NCBI GenBank assembly: GCA_026686845.1
Contig: JAIVEN010000014.1
Coordinates: 7,674,001-7,738,000 of the forward strand
Source of the DNA: Adenanthera pavonina
Lineage: Eukaryota; Streptophyta; Magnoliopsida; Fabales; Fabaceae
Reading direction: 5' to 3'
DNA: 64,000 bases
Position numbers and translations under genes: made by a program. This document shows positions 35,459-48,616 of the stretch, piece by piece; the first letter of the stretch is position 1; every line of letters starts with the position of its first letter. The notes beneath the pieces are model-generated. The model searched no databases. It worked only from the letters and a program-made list of their open reading frames with translations, and was not told where the DNA came from.

Positions 35459-36309
35459 TTAGAAGCTTCCATTGCTGGTGGTAGGAGAAAACTGAGAGGA
35501 AACCAACTCCATCAAATCCATCTCTCTCTTTCCCCCATACCAAGCTTGCTGATCATCCCCCACCTGCAAACCCATGTTCAAATTTTGATCCTTTCCGTAG
35601 TCATAGCAGCAAATTGATGAATTATAACCAACCCCATTCAACAACTGAGCCAGAAACAGATCAGAATGATGATGGTGTTTTACAGGAGCACCACTAGTTA
35701 CAGTACTCTGTTCAGGAAGATAGCTCTCATGGCCACCATCGATTTGATAGAAATCCTGAGTGGACTCAACCTGCTGATTCTGATAATTCTCTGAGAAGAA
35801 CTGTTGCATGAAGAGAAGCTCATCATCAAATGCTTCAGCCATCACAGAATCATGAGAGGGATCTTGATCAGTAATCACAAGTTTGAATTGGTCTTCTGAA
35901 GGGCCCTCAAGATCAATGGTGGGGTTATTGGTGAGAGTCTTGCTTCTGATGTAGTCCTGAAGAATGGAAGAAGGAGGCTTTCTTCCATTGTTGTTCGAGG
36001 TTTGATGTGCAGTTTTGTGCTTTCTCTTTGAGTTCTGTCTCCTTTTGTTGGCATTCCAATGGTTCTTGATTGCATTCTCTGTTCTTCCTGGAATTCTCTT
36101 TGCTATTTCTGCCCACCTGTTTCCTACCTTTGCATGCGTTTCCACTAATATTTTCTCTTCTTCCTCACTCCAACTATCTTTCTGAAACCAACGAAAGTCA
36201 TTGTTATAATGTTAATATAATTACTGAAACTTATACTACTCCTCTATAATTAGTGAAATTGTCGAGTTATAAACTAGGAATCTGAAGATTAACATCTATA
36301 TTGGTGCCA

Positions 36310-36353
<44 letters not shown>

Positions 36354-38395
36354 AGACTAACACCTATAAAATGTAATGCTTCCTGAAAAAAATGTTGCTA
36401 AAATCTCAACAGTAGTAGATGACAAAAATAACCATTGATGATGCTTACGCATTGTAAGTCACTGATTCATTCATGACATGTAAAAGCAATGGTAATAATA
36501 TACAGAAGTTCAGAGCAAATTTTCTAATGCTCTTCTTAAGAGTAGCAAAGAATTATTTCAAATTTTAGATATTCAAACTAAATATGAACGATTTATTCAT
36601 ATTTTAAATTTTTAAATAAATATTATCATGTTTATGTTGGTAATTAAAATATTATTTTATTTTAAATTATTTGTTTTTAATTAAAAATATCTGAACCATC
36701 CAAATTAACTTTATATGACTCAAATTTATAAAACAGTAAAAATTTTTGCTCTGAAAAAAAGTTAAATGGGGCTATTTTGAATGGATATATAAAGTTTGAA
36801 GCATATAAGTATTTTCCTATACTGATAGTCACAAGGATAGAACATGAATCTGAATATGGGAATAAGCAATTGAACGTGAGAGGATTAGAAGAAGCAGGAT
36901 CTAGAAAGATATGTAAAATATGAATGATGAATTAATTATGGAAATGTCAAGGTCACCGAGGATTTACTGATTTCCCAGTTAATTATAAGAGAACATAAAG
37001 CAATATCTTTAGATGATATATGAAAGCTGATAGAGAGATACAATCACATACCAAAGATAGATCCTGGGAAAATAAAAATCTATATATGAAGATACTTTCT
37101 AATTAACTAAGAAATTATGTTAGATTTCAACGCAATAATATCTTTGTTATTAATTATATCAGAAACCCTTCAATGAAACTCGTAGAAACTAGATAAGAAA
37201 ATCCAGATACATATGGGAAAGCAAACACTATATATTGTTCTATAAGTCCAGAGAATTATAATAATTAATAAATAAAAAAGACAAAACTACCTTTTCTTTT
37301 AAAAAATTTGAGGTGGATTTTATTTTTGCTACAATTCAAATATTTTTTCTTTTTTTTCTTTTTCTTTTTGTAAATTTTCATTTCGTCCATGTTTTACGAA
37401 ATTTTCAAAACATCTAATTACTTAATGGAATTAGATGATCAGGGATTAAAGGTCATATACATAGTATTTCACTATTTAGTATATTCATTTTAATTTTTCT
37501 ATCCTTAATCAAACCCGAGACCCACTAAACCCTAGCTATATGTGTCATTTTCTTAATATTCTTAACTAAATAGACATGGCCACGATGCATGATAAATCAA
37601 GACTCTGGGAATGTTTATAAATATATAAAATAAAATTGATCCAAGATAATATTTGAGATGAGAGAAAAGAAGAACTGACCCCAAATTTATTTAGATAAAA
37701 AGAAAAAAATGGATATTTCACCCCCAAAAATAGAAAGTGAAAAGACACGGCATGAACCCTAGCTAACCTCATTGATAAAAGTTGAAGTGAAAATTAATCA
37801 CAGACCTTGATATCAGGACGCAGATGATTATGCCATCTCTCTCTGCATTGCTTCCCAGCTCTTCCCTCCAAATTCTCAGCTATCTGAGCCCATTTTCTTA
37901 CTCCATATTCATTCACCAACTTCACCAGTTTCCTTCATTCACAAAAACATCAAAAAGGAATTCACACATGCACATGTAAATATATACAAAAACCAAAAAA
38001 AAAAAAAAGAATTATAATAACATTATCGTACATCGTAAAACTATATACGTGTACCTATCTTCTTCATCAGTCCACTGTCCTTTGATCAACGACGTAGACG
38101 AAGACCCCTTCTTGCCTCTCTTCCCCACCACCATTGTATTACCAGTTTTCTGCCCCATAACTTGAACTTGTTTCTTCAGTACTGAAGGGATCATCTGGGC
38201 TTCATTTGCTATAAACCCATTCATCAGACTTGCTTCTATCTCCTCACTGTTTGGCCACAGAGCAGAGAAGTGACTGAGTTGGCCCCACAAGAACCTGTCT
38301 ATGGCTGTCAAAGGAGGCCCCGAAGAAGAAGAAGAAGATCGATGCATGGCAATGGGAGGGTTAGTCATGGGCATCGTTATAGCCTTGCCTTCCAT
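35459..38395 (-). CDS. R2R3-MYB transcription factor, MYB98/MYB115/MYB118 type
   Basis: Three exons (38055-38395, 37806-37932, 35459-36181) join into 1191 bp (396 aa). The R2 repeat is at 105-156 with W108, W128 and W147. R3 is at 157-204 with W160, W179 and W198; many plant R3 repeats lack the first Trp, but it is kept here. The GRAGKQCRERWHNHLRPDIK and GRTENAIKNHWNA stretches are typical of this clade, and the basic tail RRQNSKRKHK follows. The N-terminus (1-104) has a Ser run and a WGQL stretch. The C-terminus is Asn/Gln/His-rich and acidic, as in activation domains. Arabidopsis members act in the female gametophyte (MYB98) and in seed development (MYB115/118); which of these this gene follows cannot be told. 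A TATA-like TATATAA lies at about 38603-38609, roughly 210 bp upstream of the ATG. Intron 2 is long (1.6 kb) and carries a (GA)18 run. Confidence 0.92.
36314..36349. repeat. (AG)18 microsatellite in MYB intron 2
   Basis: Uninterrupted AG dinucleotides inside intron 2 (36182-37805) of the MYB gene, close to the exon 3 acceptor. Confidence 0.95.
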
Positions 38396-38399
38396 GGAA

Positions 38400-41280
38400 G
38401 CACCTTCAAAGGAAAGCAGAATTTAGGACTTGGTTTTATCAGCTTGATGATTGTTTCAAGCCGCGTAATAAGCCAAATGTGGATCAACAATGGCCGTTCA
38501 TCTTGGGGTTTATCTAACGGTTGGGATTCAGTGATGGAGTGTAACTCCTGAACTTCCTCTCTCAGACAAAAATGTAGGAGTGGGGAGGGATTAGTGCATT
38601 CGTTATATATGATCAATTAATAATTACTATATTATTTGTTTTAAAAATAATACTTATAGTTGTAATATCTAGTGTATATTTATCCAAGTGTATTAGAGAG
38701 AGAGAGAGGAGGATATAAAGTGAATTGAATTACCTTAAACGACCGTTTCTTTTGTTATTATTTGACTGTAGGGTAAATTTTTGAAATTTTCTCAAAGTAA
38801 TTAAAACGCTCATCTTGAAATGTCAAGGAACAATGCTAAAAGGGATAATTAGCCAAGATTTTTTCCTGTATTATATTACGGATATTGAATTAATGAAAAT
38901 AAGAATTATAATTTACTTAATCACCATTATAGACTAATTGATGACATTGACATAAATTTGAGTTAATTTCCAATTGCAGGACATTATTATTATATTTAAG
39001 CACATTAAAGACTGAATTTTGTTCACCCAAAAAAATTGAGTTTTCAATATTCTCTTAAGCTTTTCATTATGTATCATTCAGAATCCTATTATCTTAACTG
39101 TGTTTTGTAAAGAATTTTGTTTTAAGATGTGTTTTATTTATTTTGGCCCAAAAAAATAAACGAAAATTATCTTGCGATTTATATTGCTTCATCTTGTTTT
39201 TTAAATCTAAAATTGTTTCTTTATCTTCTATTTAGATTCCTGTGTTCTATGTATATTCTCTCCAATGGGCCAGCCAATATTTTACGTAAACTTAGGTCTA
39301 GGTCCTGTAAGATTGGGCTTTATTCTCTTGTGGGCCTAACGTTGTCACTCTACATCAATATACTAGTACAAATGTGTCTCAAGAAGTTCATTAAAAAAAA
39401 GCGTATCGAGAAAAAAATTTACAAATGTAGCAAATACACACACACACACTATTACAAACCCACTCTTCTCGACCCCTTCCCTCACCGAAAAAAAACCACT
39501 CTTGTCTTGCTCATTGATTAATCATATCAGAAACACGTTTCAAGGAAAAAACTATTTGAAAAATTCCTCCAAATTTTCAGACAATTTGTTATATATAATC
39601 TATAAGGTCCGTTTAGTGAGAATAATTAAAGAATAAAAAAATAATAATGTCAAAAGGACAATATATTTAAGCACCGTTAACTAAGTTTTGGGTGCATGTC
39701 ATCATCAGTCTATTTAATTTGTTCATTTGACATTAACATAGTTTGATTTTGACTGAGTATGGATCTTTTTGTTTTGTAGTTAGATTCCCAAGTGAATACA
39801 TTACATACCACCTTCATAGTAATCTTCTATTTTCTATTATTTTAATCGTGAATAACCTTTTTTTTCTATGTAACTTTTAAAAAATATATTTTTTATTTAT
39901 TGACAACTTAATTTTTTTATATATTTATATTATGTTATACGAACCGATTTGTGACCAAAGATATTAAGAGGTTATATGGGAAAATAATTTTTTATTAAGA
40001 GAATAAAAATAAATAGCTTATACTTTAATTTCATATAATTGATCATTCAAAAAAATTAAAATAGATAATAAAGAACATTAATATGACTATTTACGTAATT
40101 TGTTTATTTTTAAATTATTTTATCAAATCAAATATGAAAAAGAAACTATTGGCAATAAATTTATGAAATTGTGTTCCAGGCATGCTAAAGGCATAAACAC
40201 CTCCGATTTTAGAAAATTTAACCTCTAATTAGAAAGATTGCAAGTTTTTGGGATCCTTTTTCACAATATCTCTATATGTAGGTATCAGAAATAAAAATGA
40301 AAAGATGATGTTAAAAACTCAAAATTTGTCGAGAATTTAAATATAAAAGTAGATAGTCACTTAAAAAAAATAACAATGATGATATATGAAATTTATAAAA
40401 TAGAAATGTTGCAAAGAGCAGACAAGGTGAAAGTTAAGATGAAAAACGCTTAAGTAAAATAGAAAAATGAATGCATAATAGTATTTGTGTTTGTATGCGG
40501 ATGATGATTCTAGTATTACTTTTATGCTATTTATAGACAATATCAAATAGTAGTTTTCCTAAGCCCATATCTATATCTATTTGTCAAAATTTTAGCTCTT
40601 CAACCCTTCTCATACCCACATTCATTGTTACTTTCACGTTGTTTTCCTTTAAGCCATATTCTTATCGCCACTTATTCATTAAATATTTAATTGGGAAAAA
40701 TCTCCCTATAAGCTCCAAGCTAATATATATATATTCATTAAGACCTCTTAATTAAATAAACTCAACAGAATAAGAATGGGTTTTATCAAATTCTTGTCTT
40801 AATTTAATATAGGCTCTAAAAAATTAATAATGCTTGACCCACTTTTAATTTAAGGCCGAACAAAAACAAAGATGTTATTTGTTTTCATATCATGTCAAAT
40901 ATGATTACGGCAGTCAGTCACACATTTCATAAAAAAATTATTTCTATTTATTTATATTCGCATAAAAATCATCTGTAACCACCAAGAAACGTCTAAGAAT
41001 AATATCAAAATTCTCTACAATAAATGTGAAGAATTTAAAAAGATTTATCTGTGCACGAGTAGGTTCTATTTTTTTTTTTTAATTTATCTCTTAAACTCAT
41101 CCACATTTACTAATGAGAATCTTGATCATCTAGAAGCATATGAAGATGAAATAGCAACTCAGGCAAAAAACAAAAAAAAAACAGAAAAGAAAATGAATGA
41201 AAGAAAAAGGCATGGGTCAGGAAAAGCACTGTGACTGGAGATGTATTGAGAGAGGTATGGGAGAGTGATACTCATATAAA
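38400..41280. other. MYB promoter side and long gene-free stretch
   Basis: About 200 bp upstream of the MYB gene includes the TATA-like word at 38603-38609 and a short GA run at about 38691-38708. From 38.7 to 41.3 kb I see no gene, RNA or clear element. Confidence 0.45.
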
Positions 41281-41858
41281 GGGCTGAACAATAATGCCTG
41301 AGGTCCAGTTGGCCCAATCTAATCGGGTCATATTGGATCAACCATGTCGAGTCAATCTTTTAGTTGGGCTAGGGTTAAGGACAAGTGTTACTAACCCTAC
41401 CCAACCCGACATATATATATATATTATTTTTTTTCTTTTCAATTATTTTATATATATTGATTGATTTTGTAAGATTTTTGTTCTTTATATATCTAATATA
41501 ATATATTTACTATATAAATATTATGAAAACTTTTAAAAATTTTAATGTTTCAATTTTTTAAAAAATTTTAATTAATTTTTTAATTTAATATTATGTAAAA
41601 ATAATGTATAATGGTTAAGTATTCATAACTTTTAAGAAATATTATTTTTTCTAACATTATTTTTTAAAAAAACATATTTTTATATATAAATAAGTCTATT
41701 TTTTTTGTTATTAAATAAAGTTATTTTTTATTTTTTTATTTAAAAAAACTTAATATTGAGCCAACCCGGAATTAATATAATACTAGTTTGAGTATTCATC
41801 GAGTTAGGCAAAGGGTTGGGTTCAAACCTGAGTCAGCCCAGCCGATAAACACTCCCTC
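41281..41858. mobile_element. hAT-type MITE with GC-rich ends, copy 3 (decayed)
   Basis: Recognised by the internal order shared with the other copies: GGGCTAGGGTTAAGG hairpin arm, TACTAACCCTACCC, an (AT)n start of the core, AATAATGTATAATGGTTAA in the middle, and AGGGTTGGGTTCAAACC at the far end. Terminal repeats are degenerate (GGGCTGAACAA) and no target duplication is seen, so this is the oldest copy. Confidence 0.65.
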
Positions 41859-41859
41859 C

Positions 41860-42885
41860 TGGTATACATAGATAGCCTCACGGGCATTACAAACCAAACT
41901 ATTAGTACAGCCTTCGCGCGAAACCTCATTTTGTGGTTGCTTCATTTTCCATACACACTTACCTACTCCTACATTCCTCCAAGCCCATCCCTTCAAATCA
42001 CATTTGCTCGTGCCCTCCACCCAAAAAAAAAAAAATCACATTTCCTTTATATTGTGTATTCCCTTCCCTAGTATGGGGATTGATCAAATCAAACTCTTTC
42101 AATCATTCCCCTGGGAATATTCTATATCCTACTCCTCTCTCTTCTCTTCCCATCATTTTTCCTTTTCTTTTCAGCCATACTTCTCGCAACATACCCACAC
42201 TTGGTGGAACCACTTTACTTTTGTTGACATTGAATCTTTATTGCTATAATAATAATAATCATAATAATAAGTAGTAGTAGTAACTACAACCACTAGATGA
42301 TGGACCTTCATACAAAATGCTAGTCTTGATGGTAATTGTAATAATAATAATAATAATAACAATGAGATGGTGTGATTCATGCATTATAGAGAGTATATGT
42401 CAAATTATATTATTTATAACTTTTGAATAATATAATTTTTTTATAAATTTATTAGACATATAAATAGGGGTAAAACTATAGTAAAAGATCCAATAAAAAT
42501 TTCATTAATAATTTTTTTTGTTATATAACCAGTATCTCTTGTCTTTTTATAAAAACTAAGGGAAAATAAAACTGTCAACGGATCATACAGGATCATGTTT
42601 GTTAAAATTATTCTTATATACATTGAAGAATTTTACGCTCATCACATATTGATTAAAAATATGATAATTAATATATAAAAATAATTGTATGTAATTTTTT
42701 TAATAATAATCATATAAAAATGAATTTGGCCCTACACTAAATGAAACTGCAACATTAGGGCGCAATTGTTTCTTTTATTTTCATCAACAACATTATGCGT
42801 AATTGTATATTTACAACGGTGAAAACCTGTCTCCAAATGGAGAGCATTACTTAGCCAATAATAATATAACAATATTAGTCTTATC
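41860..42885. other. Gene-free stretch with trinucleotide repeats
   Basis: Contains (AAT)n/(AGT)n microsatellites at about 42247-42282 and 42338-42360. A CT-rich, leader-like stretch at 41930-42240 has open frames on both strands that look low-complexity. No supported gene. Confidence 0.4.
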
Positions 42886-42889
42886 ACAC

Positions 42890-43720
42890 TGAGGTTACTA
42901 CATAGATTATAGGATGTTATTGAACTATTTTATAAAAAATTACCTCTTCAGATAAATAATTTATTAAAAGATCTCATCTCATAACATCTCTCAGTATATT
43001 TTTTAGTCTTCATCTATACCTTTTAATACAACTAAAACTTATTTAATCAACTCTTCTCACCAGCTCCTTTGGTCCTTTTCTTTATACATATCTAAGCAAC
43101 CTTAAAAGATTTTTCACCATTTTCTATTCAATAACTGCCACTCCAATTTTTTCCATTTATACAATCATTTCTTATTTTATTTATTCTTTTATGATCATAT
43201 ATCCACCTTAACATTTTTATTTATGTTACTCCCATTTTATGTTTTGTTGACAATTCCAAGCTTAATATTTACTATCATATAACATCATTGACTTTATAAT
43301 AATATGATAAAATTTCTCTTTAAACTTAATAGGCACATTGTATTTACAAATAACTTTTAAAGTTTTTTTCTACTTTAACCATCTAATTTATATTCTATGC
43401 ATTACATCTCCATAAATTTCACTAGCACTTTATAAAATTAAACCTAAATATCTTAATTTTGACACTTGTAGTATAATTTGCTTTTTAATTTTTACCTCCG
43501 AATTATTTCTAACTTGCATCTTACTAAATTTGTAATGTATATACTTGATATTATTTATAATCAAGTAAATCATTTAATTTCAAAGTGGGTATCCATAATT
43601 CAAGTTTATAATTGACTTATTCTCCTGAGTCTTTAATTAAAATTATATCATTTACGAAGAATATACACTTAGAAATTTTCTCTTATACATGTTTTGTAAA
43701 AATATCTAAAATCAAATTAA
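42890..43720 (-). mobile_element. Decayed RTE-type LINE reverse-transcriptase fragment
   Basis: Read on the minus strand, bases around 43625-43660 give CIFFVNDIILIKDSGE, a decayed form of the (Y/F)ADD catalytic box of RTE-type plant LINEs. Downstream (lower coordinates), short stretches correspond in order to the connection region that follows in these elements. Many stops and indels remove any coding capacity. Neither element end can be placed. Identification rests on remembered family sequence, so borders are approximate. Confidence 0.5.
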
Positions 43721-43763
43721 ATATGAATGAACTTAAGGATGATCACTTAGGTAAGCCCATGCT

Positions 43764-43815
43764 TAACAATAACAACAACAACAACAATAATAATAATAAT
43801 AATAATGATAATGAA
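43764..43815. repeat. (AAC)n/(AAT)n compound microsatellite
   Basis: AACAACAAC followed by AATAATAAT, about 50 bp. Confidence 0.9.
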
Positions 43816-44454
43816 AGGATTTAAGCATAAACAGTTTCCTTTGGCATAAGGAAAAGGGGCACGTGAGGCAAATTAAAGAAGTGATATGCGATCCTAAACC
43901 CTCCAAAACGAGCGGTGCGCAAATTCTTTCCTTTCATTTTCTAGCCTTTCATTCTCGATATGCTTTCACCACGCCCACTAAGAGTTGTCCACAGCGAATC
44001 GAAACAATATATAATAATGTTTTCCAGCTCCCGATGTATTCTTTTGAGTATTAATGATGTCTTCCCATTCATTAAAAATAAAATTATGCGCTCACAACTG
44101 TTTTTAAAACAGTTTTTTTAAAATAAAAAAATAAAAAAACTTATTTAGTAAATTTATTTTTTATAAAATGTTGTAAAAAATAAAAAAAAAGGTAAAAGAA
44201 CATAAAACTCATAACATTTTTAAAATATTTTATAGTTTTTATTCTGAAAAATACAATAAAAGGTGAAAAATACCCATTTCATTAATGGTAAAGTTATAAA
44301 TTTAGAATAACTCATCTAACATTTACTAATTATAATTTTAAGAATAATTATTTAAACATATTTTTTTATTTTCTTGTTTCTAAAATTTGTTCTCAAAAAC
44401 AGTTTTATAAAACTATTTTGAAAATAATAAAACAGAAAATACTGTCAAATAGAT
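43816..44454. other. Gene-free stretch
   Basis: AT-rich, no recognisable gene or element. Confidence 0.4.
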
Positions 44455-44723
44455 CATATATTTCCTCTTATATTTAATATAAAACCATTTTAATCAAATT
44501 ACGTTGGATTAAGAATGAAAGTTAAAATTAATTAACTATCTCAATTTCTCCAAAAATCTTAATATTTTTTTAAAATTACTTTTATTTAATCTTTTTCTCT
44601 TTTTTTTAATATATTAAATAGAGAATTTTTTAAAAATATATAATAAATATTATTTTATATATTGTAAAAGATTTTATATTTAAAATCAAAATAAATGACT
44701 ATATATAAAAGATCGCGAGGGAG
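44455..44723 (-). mobile_element. Stowaway-like MITE family B, copy 5
   Basis: Inverted orientation. The outer end GATCGCGAGGGAG is followed by TA, and the internal words AGTTAAAATTAATTAACTATC and TTTATTTAATC match the family. Confidence 0.6.
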
Positions 44724-45796
44724 TATATAATAATATTTCAACTACCAATAGGAGCTTCGTTCCTGCTCATCGAAAACAAAGTATCTTGATGCCAGCCTTG
44801 TTTAGTAGTTTAATAATGATCAAGAATATATAAAATTAGACAAATTTCTTCTAGTACTACAGGATATCTTAAATGAATATCTTATTCATAACTTATAAAT
44901 ATTAAATTTTAATAAAATAATAATTATTTATTTTATTATTTTATTTTTCATTAATATCACATAAATTATTTAAAATGACATTTAAATTAAAATTATTTAG
45001 ATAAAATATTATTAAATTTTATAGTATTTTAGGTCTTTCAACAACTTCCTTTACCTGTATAAAAAATTTTAAAATGATAATTTTTACAAACTAGAGAGGG
45101 AGTATAATTCATTCTAAATTTTATACTATGCATTTAATAGTAATGATATTCAAGATGTCTAAATCATTTTCTTAAAAAGTTTTACTGGTGTGCATGAAAG
45201 ATATTCCTTTAAACTAATTAAATTTATAGTCGATAAATGATAATTACATTAATAATGACTAGAAGAAATGCCTCACAGTATTGCACGTGAATCACGAAGC
45301 TCTTTTTGTTCCCAAAATCATCGTGAAGGTTCCTATCTCATCTTCTCGTCATACTATGAGCTAAGTCCAAAAACGGCATTTACATTATCAACAAAGAAAA
45401 GATTTAAGTACAATTTGCCGCGTGATTGTGTCAACGGAAAAACTTGGAAAAAAAAGAAACGAAACATGATAATATGTGCAAAAGCAAATCCTCCCCACCA
45501 CTCATCCTCATCCCCATATCTTCTTATATAGTCCTCAGTCATTTCCCGCCTTCACACTCCACAAATCTCCAAAGGCAACGACATTTAATAATACCAAAGA
45601 CCAAGTTAAACGCAACGCCGTTTGCTTTGTTGCCACCTTCTCAAGCACCACCACCAATACACCCAGCTCACATTACAACATTATTCCACCTCTTTTTTTT
45701 TCACTTCCTAATCCATTTTTTTAAAACAAAAAATAAACTACAAAAAAATTGCTTTTTCTTTTATGATTTTTGGGTTCCTAGAGTGTGTGAAAATGA

Positions 45797-48035
45797 TCAA
45801 AGTTCTTGGGAGGTGTCTGGGGAAGAAAGAGGGAAACAAGTGTCTTCGGCGCCAGTGTTCCAGAGGAAGTGAGCGTAGTTTGCAGCATAGTATGAGTTTG
45901 TGGGTTCCGCAGAAATGGCTTCCAAATAGGCTTCTTCTGCAGCCCACAAGTCATTCTTCACCTTCCATAGGAACGTTGCGTATTTATTGTATGCTTCCGC
46001 GTCAGCACCTTCGACTCCTATCGCTCTCTTGAAGTACTCCTCCGCTCTGTTCATAGTTCAAACGCCATATGAATATTAAGACCATCATAGTCACTTAGTC
46101 AAACAAGCAAACCTCTACTTTCTTTCACATGCAAGCAACTTTACAGTCATAAAAATCAAGACTTTTCCGTTTATTTTTCTATCTCCCTCCAGCTAGATGC
46201 ATCGTATGCATACGTAGAAGTCTAGGTCAACGGGATTAGCTGGAAGATCTTTCTTATCATGCACGTGGGTCTCACGTGAGGAAGATGATAGATCATGTTC
46301 ATGAATCGGTGGTGAACAGAAACTACACCACAAATTTCACTGTCAGAAATGTAGTGCACAAATCGATTTTCCCCTTTGGCCTGATTCTCAGTAAAGAAAT
46401 ATAGCAAGAATTTTGTATTGGAAGAAAAAAAAATAATTCAAAACAATTCCTCCCAAGTCTATCTAAAATGCCTGCCATGATTTGTGTTCCTATTGATGAT
46501 AACCTGGAAGTTGAAAAAATAATAGGAATTCTGAGAAACATAAATGCTAGTGTAAGAAAATGGTAGAGAATGATGAACCTGTCGTAATCATGGGCCACGA
46601 CGTACAGGAACTGAGCATAGTTCGCTAGGAGAAGAGGGTTATTGGGTTCCTCAGACAGCCCCGTTTGGTACAGAAGCTCGGTTCTGAGGTACTCTGCATA
46701 ATCGTCGGATTCAATTCTCGCCGACACTGGCGAAACGAACCGTTTCATAGTCTCCTGATCCAGAGCTTCACCTCTCGAACTTGCTTCCATGATCCTTGCT
46801 TCGTCCACAACGGATTCCCACAGACGCGCCTCCTCTTCATCTCCGTTCTCTTCCACTGTCACCGACTCTGTTTCCCCAGTCGTTCCCACTGTGGAAAACT
46901 GAGAAGACGAGCCGCCATCGGGGAGGACCGTGCGGTGGTAGAACTCCGACCTGTCAAACCCCCCCTCCCCTCCGTCTGTACCGCTGGCGATAGGCCGAAA
47001 TTTCCCGCCGCCGCCATTGTTACCCCCAATGGAGGTTGTTTTCCCGCTCGAAGAGGAGATCGAGAATGTCTTGACTGCCGATGAATCGAACTTTTTATTC
47101 TGCTGAATTTCACTGACGGAAGTAATCTCCGTCGTGGATGCAGGAGGCGGAGCCGGCGTGGCTATGGCGTTGTTGTGCCCCATTGAATAGACTGTGAAAT
47201 TTGCAAGGAGTATCATCAAGTACACCATGAGAGTGGGCGTGTGAGAGAAGACTTGCTGAAATAGCCACACAAACGACGCGTGCGTTTCTTTCTGTACTCG
47301 ATCGAGAATCCCTTGGAGATCTTCGTAGAATAGAATCTCTCTCATTTGCAGAGTGTAGCAATGGAGCTCACGGATTATGAACACCATGGAAGAGAAAGCT
47401 TTCTTGACGGAGCAACAAGCAGATTCACCTGCCTCTCTGAAGCCTTCCTTCCACTGCAATTTCTTCTTTATGATTCTCAGAGAAAACGGAAGCTCCACGC
47501 TGTTTGCTTTTCTTTCAATAATCGATGGAATAATCTCGTCGCCGCCGCCAGTGCTCCAATCCGGCGGGTCTTTCTGGATTTCCAACCACGAAGGCTCAAT
47601 ACCCTTTAGTTTCGAAACTGGGCTTTGTGTTTGATCTTCACTAAAACTATCTGATGCTGAATCTGTGGCATTATTATTCTCGGCGGACAACTCGAATCTG
47701 AGTGCAATATCTTCCATTTTCTTAGAGAATTCTTCGTCCGAAAAGGATTCAAAACAGGCACTGCAAGTGAATCTCAATTTTCTAGATGCAGAAAGTGAGT
47801 AATCACAAGATCGAGATCTATAAAGTTGCGTTGATTGGGAACCGAACAGGCTTGACCTGTCCAATCTGCTAACGAACCGATATAGAAGAGCACCTCCTCC
47901 TCCGTTGGTGCCACGACTTCCTCGTTTGGAGGAAGGAGATGAGATTGCAGAGGCTAGAGTTTGAGAAGAGGATGGGGAATGAGTGATAACTGGCTGCGAC
48001 CATTGCAAACAGGTTGAAGCTACTTTCACTGCCAT
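45797..48035 (-). CDS. Plastid-targeted TPR-like protein (At2g29670/At1g07280 type)
   Basis: Two exons, 46579-48035 (1457 bp) and 45797-46046 (250 bp), split a codon after AG and join into 568 aa. The N-terminus (about 1-85) is rich in Ser, Arg and small residues, like a plastid transit peptide. A conserved LPFSLRIIKKKLQWKEGF block follows at 182-199. One probable membrane span lies at about 268-286 (LMVYLMILLANFTVYSMG), then a low-complexity Gly/Ser-rich linker, and C-terminal TPR-like helical repeats at about 449-560 (NPLLLANYAQFLY, AEAYNKYATFLWK, SYYAANYAHFLWN). Function is unknown in the family as far as I recall; TPRs suggest a scaffold. Reading through the intron gives a longer spurious frame with a lysine/leucine-rich tail; the spliced form restores a third TPR. 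Confidence 0.88.
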
Positions 48036-48616
48036 TTCTTAGCTTTCAGGGTTAAAATTGAACTGAAAGGGTGTGAATTTTCAGGTTTATAAGCCGAGAA
48101 AATGTGAGGAGCAGCAAAAAAAGGGTAAAGAAATCAAGAAGATTTAGAGTCCCGGAAAGCTAGATTCAAAAGAAGACTTTTAGGTCTCAGGAGGAAAATT
48201 TGGAAACACTTTTAAAAAATTCACCCAAAAACATAGAACTCTTCGCCTTTGTTCCTTTCAACCTGCAAATTGTAAAATAAAGAATCAGCTAACAGTTTCT
48301 AGTAAGAACAAACAAACCGCACTCCCCTAGTTAATCATTACTCTTCCCAGGGAAATCGGATCGGAGAAAACGAAGCCCAAAACACCGTCAAAGCTGGACG
48401 ACACTCGAGAATATCGTGATCCCAGAGACGGAAAAGTGGAAAAACCACTTACTCTGATTTGGTTGAATGAAAATGGAGAAGAACGACTGATTCGTCCGTC
48501 GAACTCCGGCGAAGGAAAAGGCACCACGCCTCCGGTGAAGTACAGCCTTAGCTTGGGTTTACCAGAAAAGGCTACCGCGAATAGGTCTGATATATGTGAT
48601 ATATATACGGTTTTTT
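48036..48616 (-). promoter_or_regulatory. 5' leader and proximal promoter of the TPR gene
   Basis: On the minus strand an acceptor-like TTTATTTTACAATTTGCAG ends at about 48265, preceded by a T-rich tract. The leader is therefore probably spliced, with an upstream exon within about 48345-48590. A TATATATA-type word at about 48590-48608 could be the TATA region. It is immediately followed upstream by the long inverted repeat. Confidence 0.4.

Noticed and set aside
43612..43824. Frame with a poly-Asn tail
   Set aside because: The Asn run is the (AAC/AAT)n repeat, and the upstream part is antisense to the decayed LINE.
46323..46578. Continuation of TPR exon 1 into a longer protein tail
   Set aside because: This is intron read-through. 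Splicing at 46579 to 46046 restores a TPR repeat and a sensible end.
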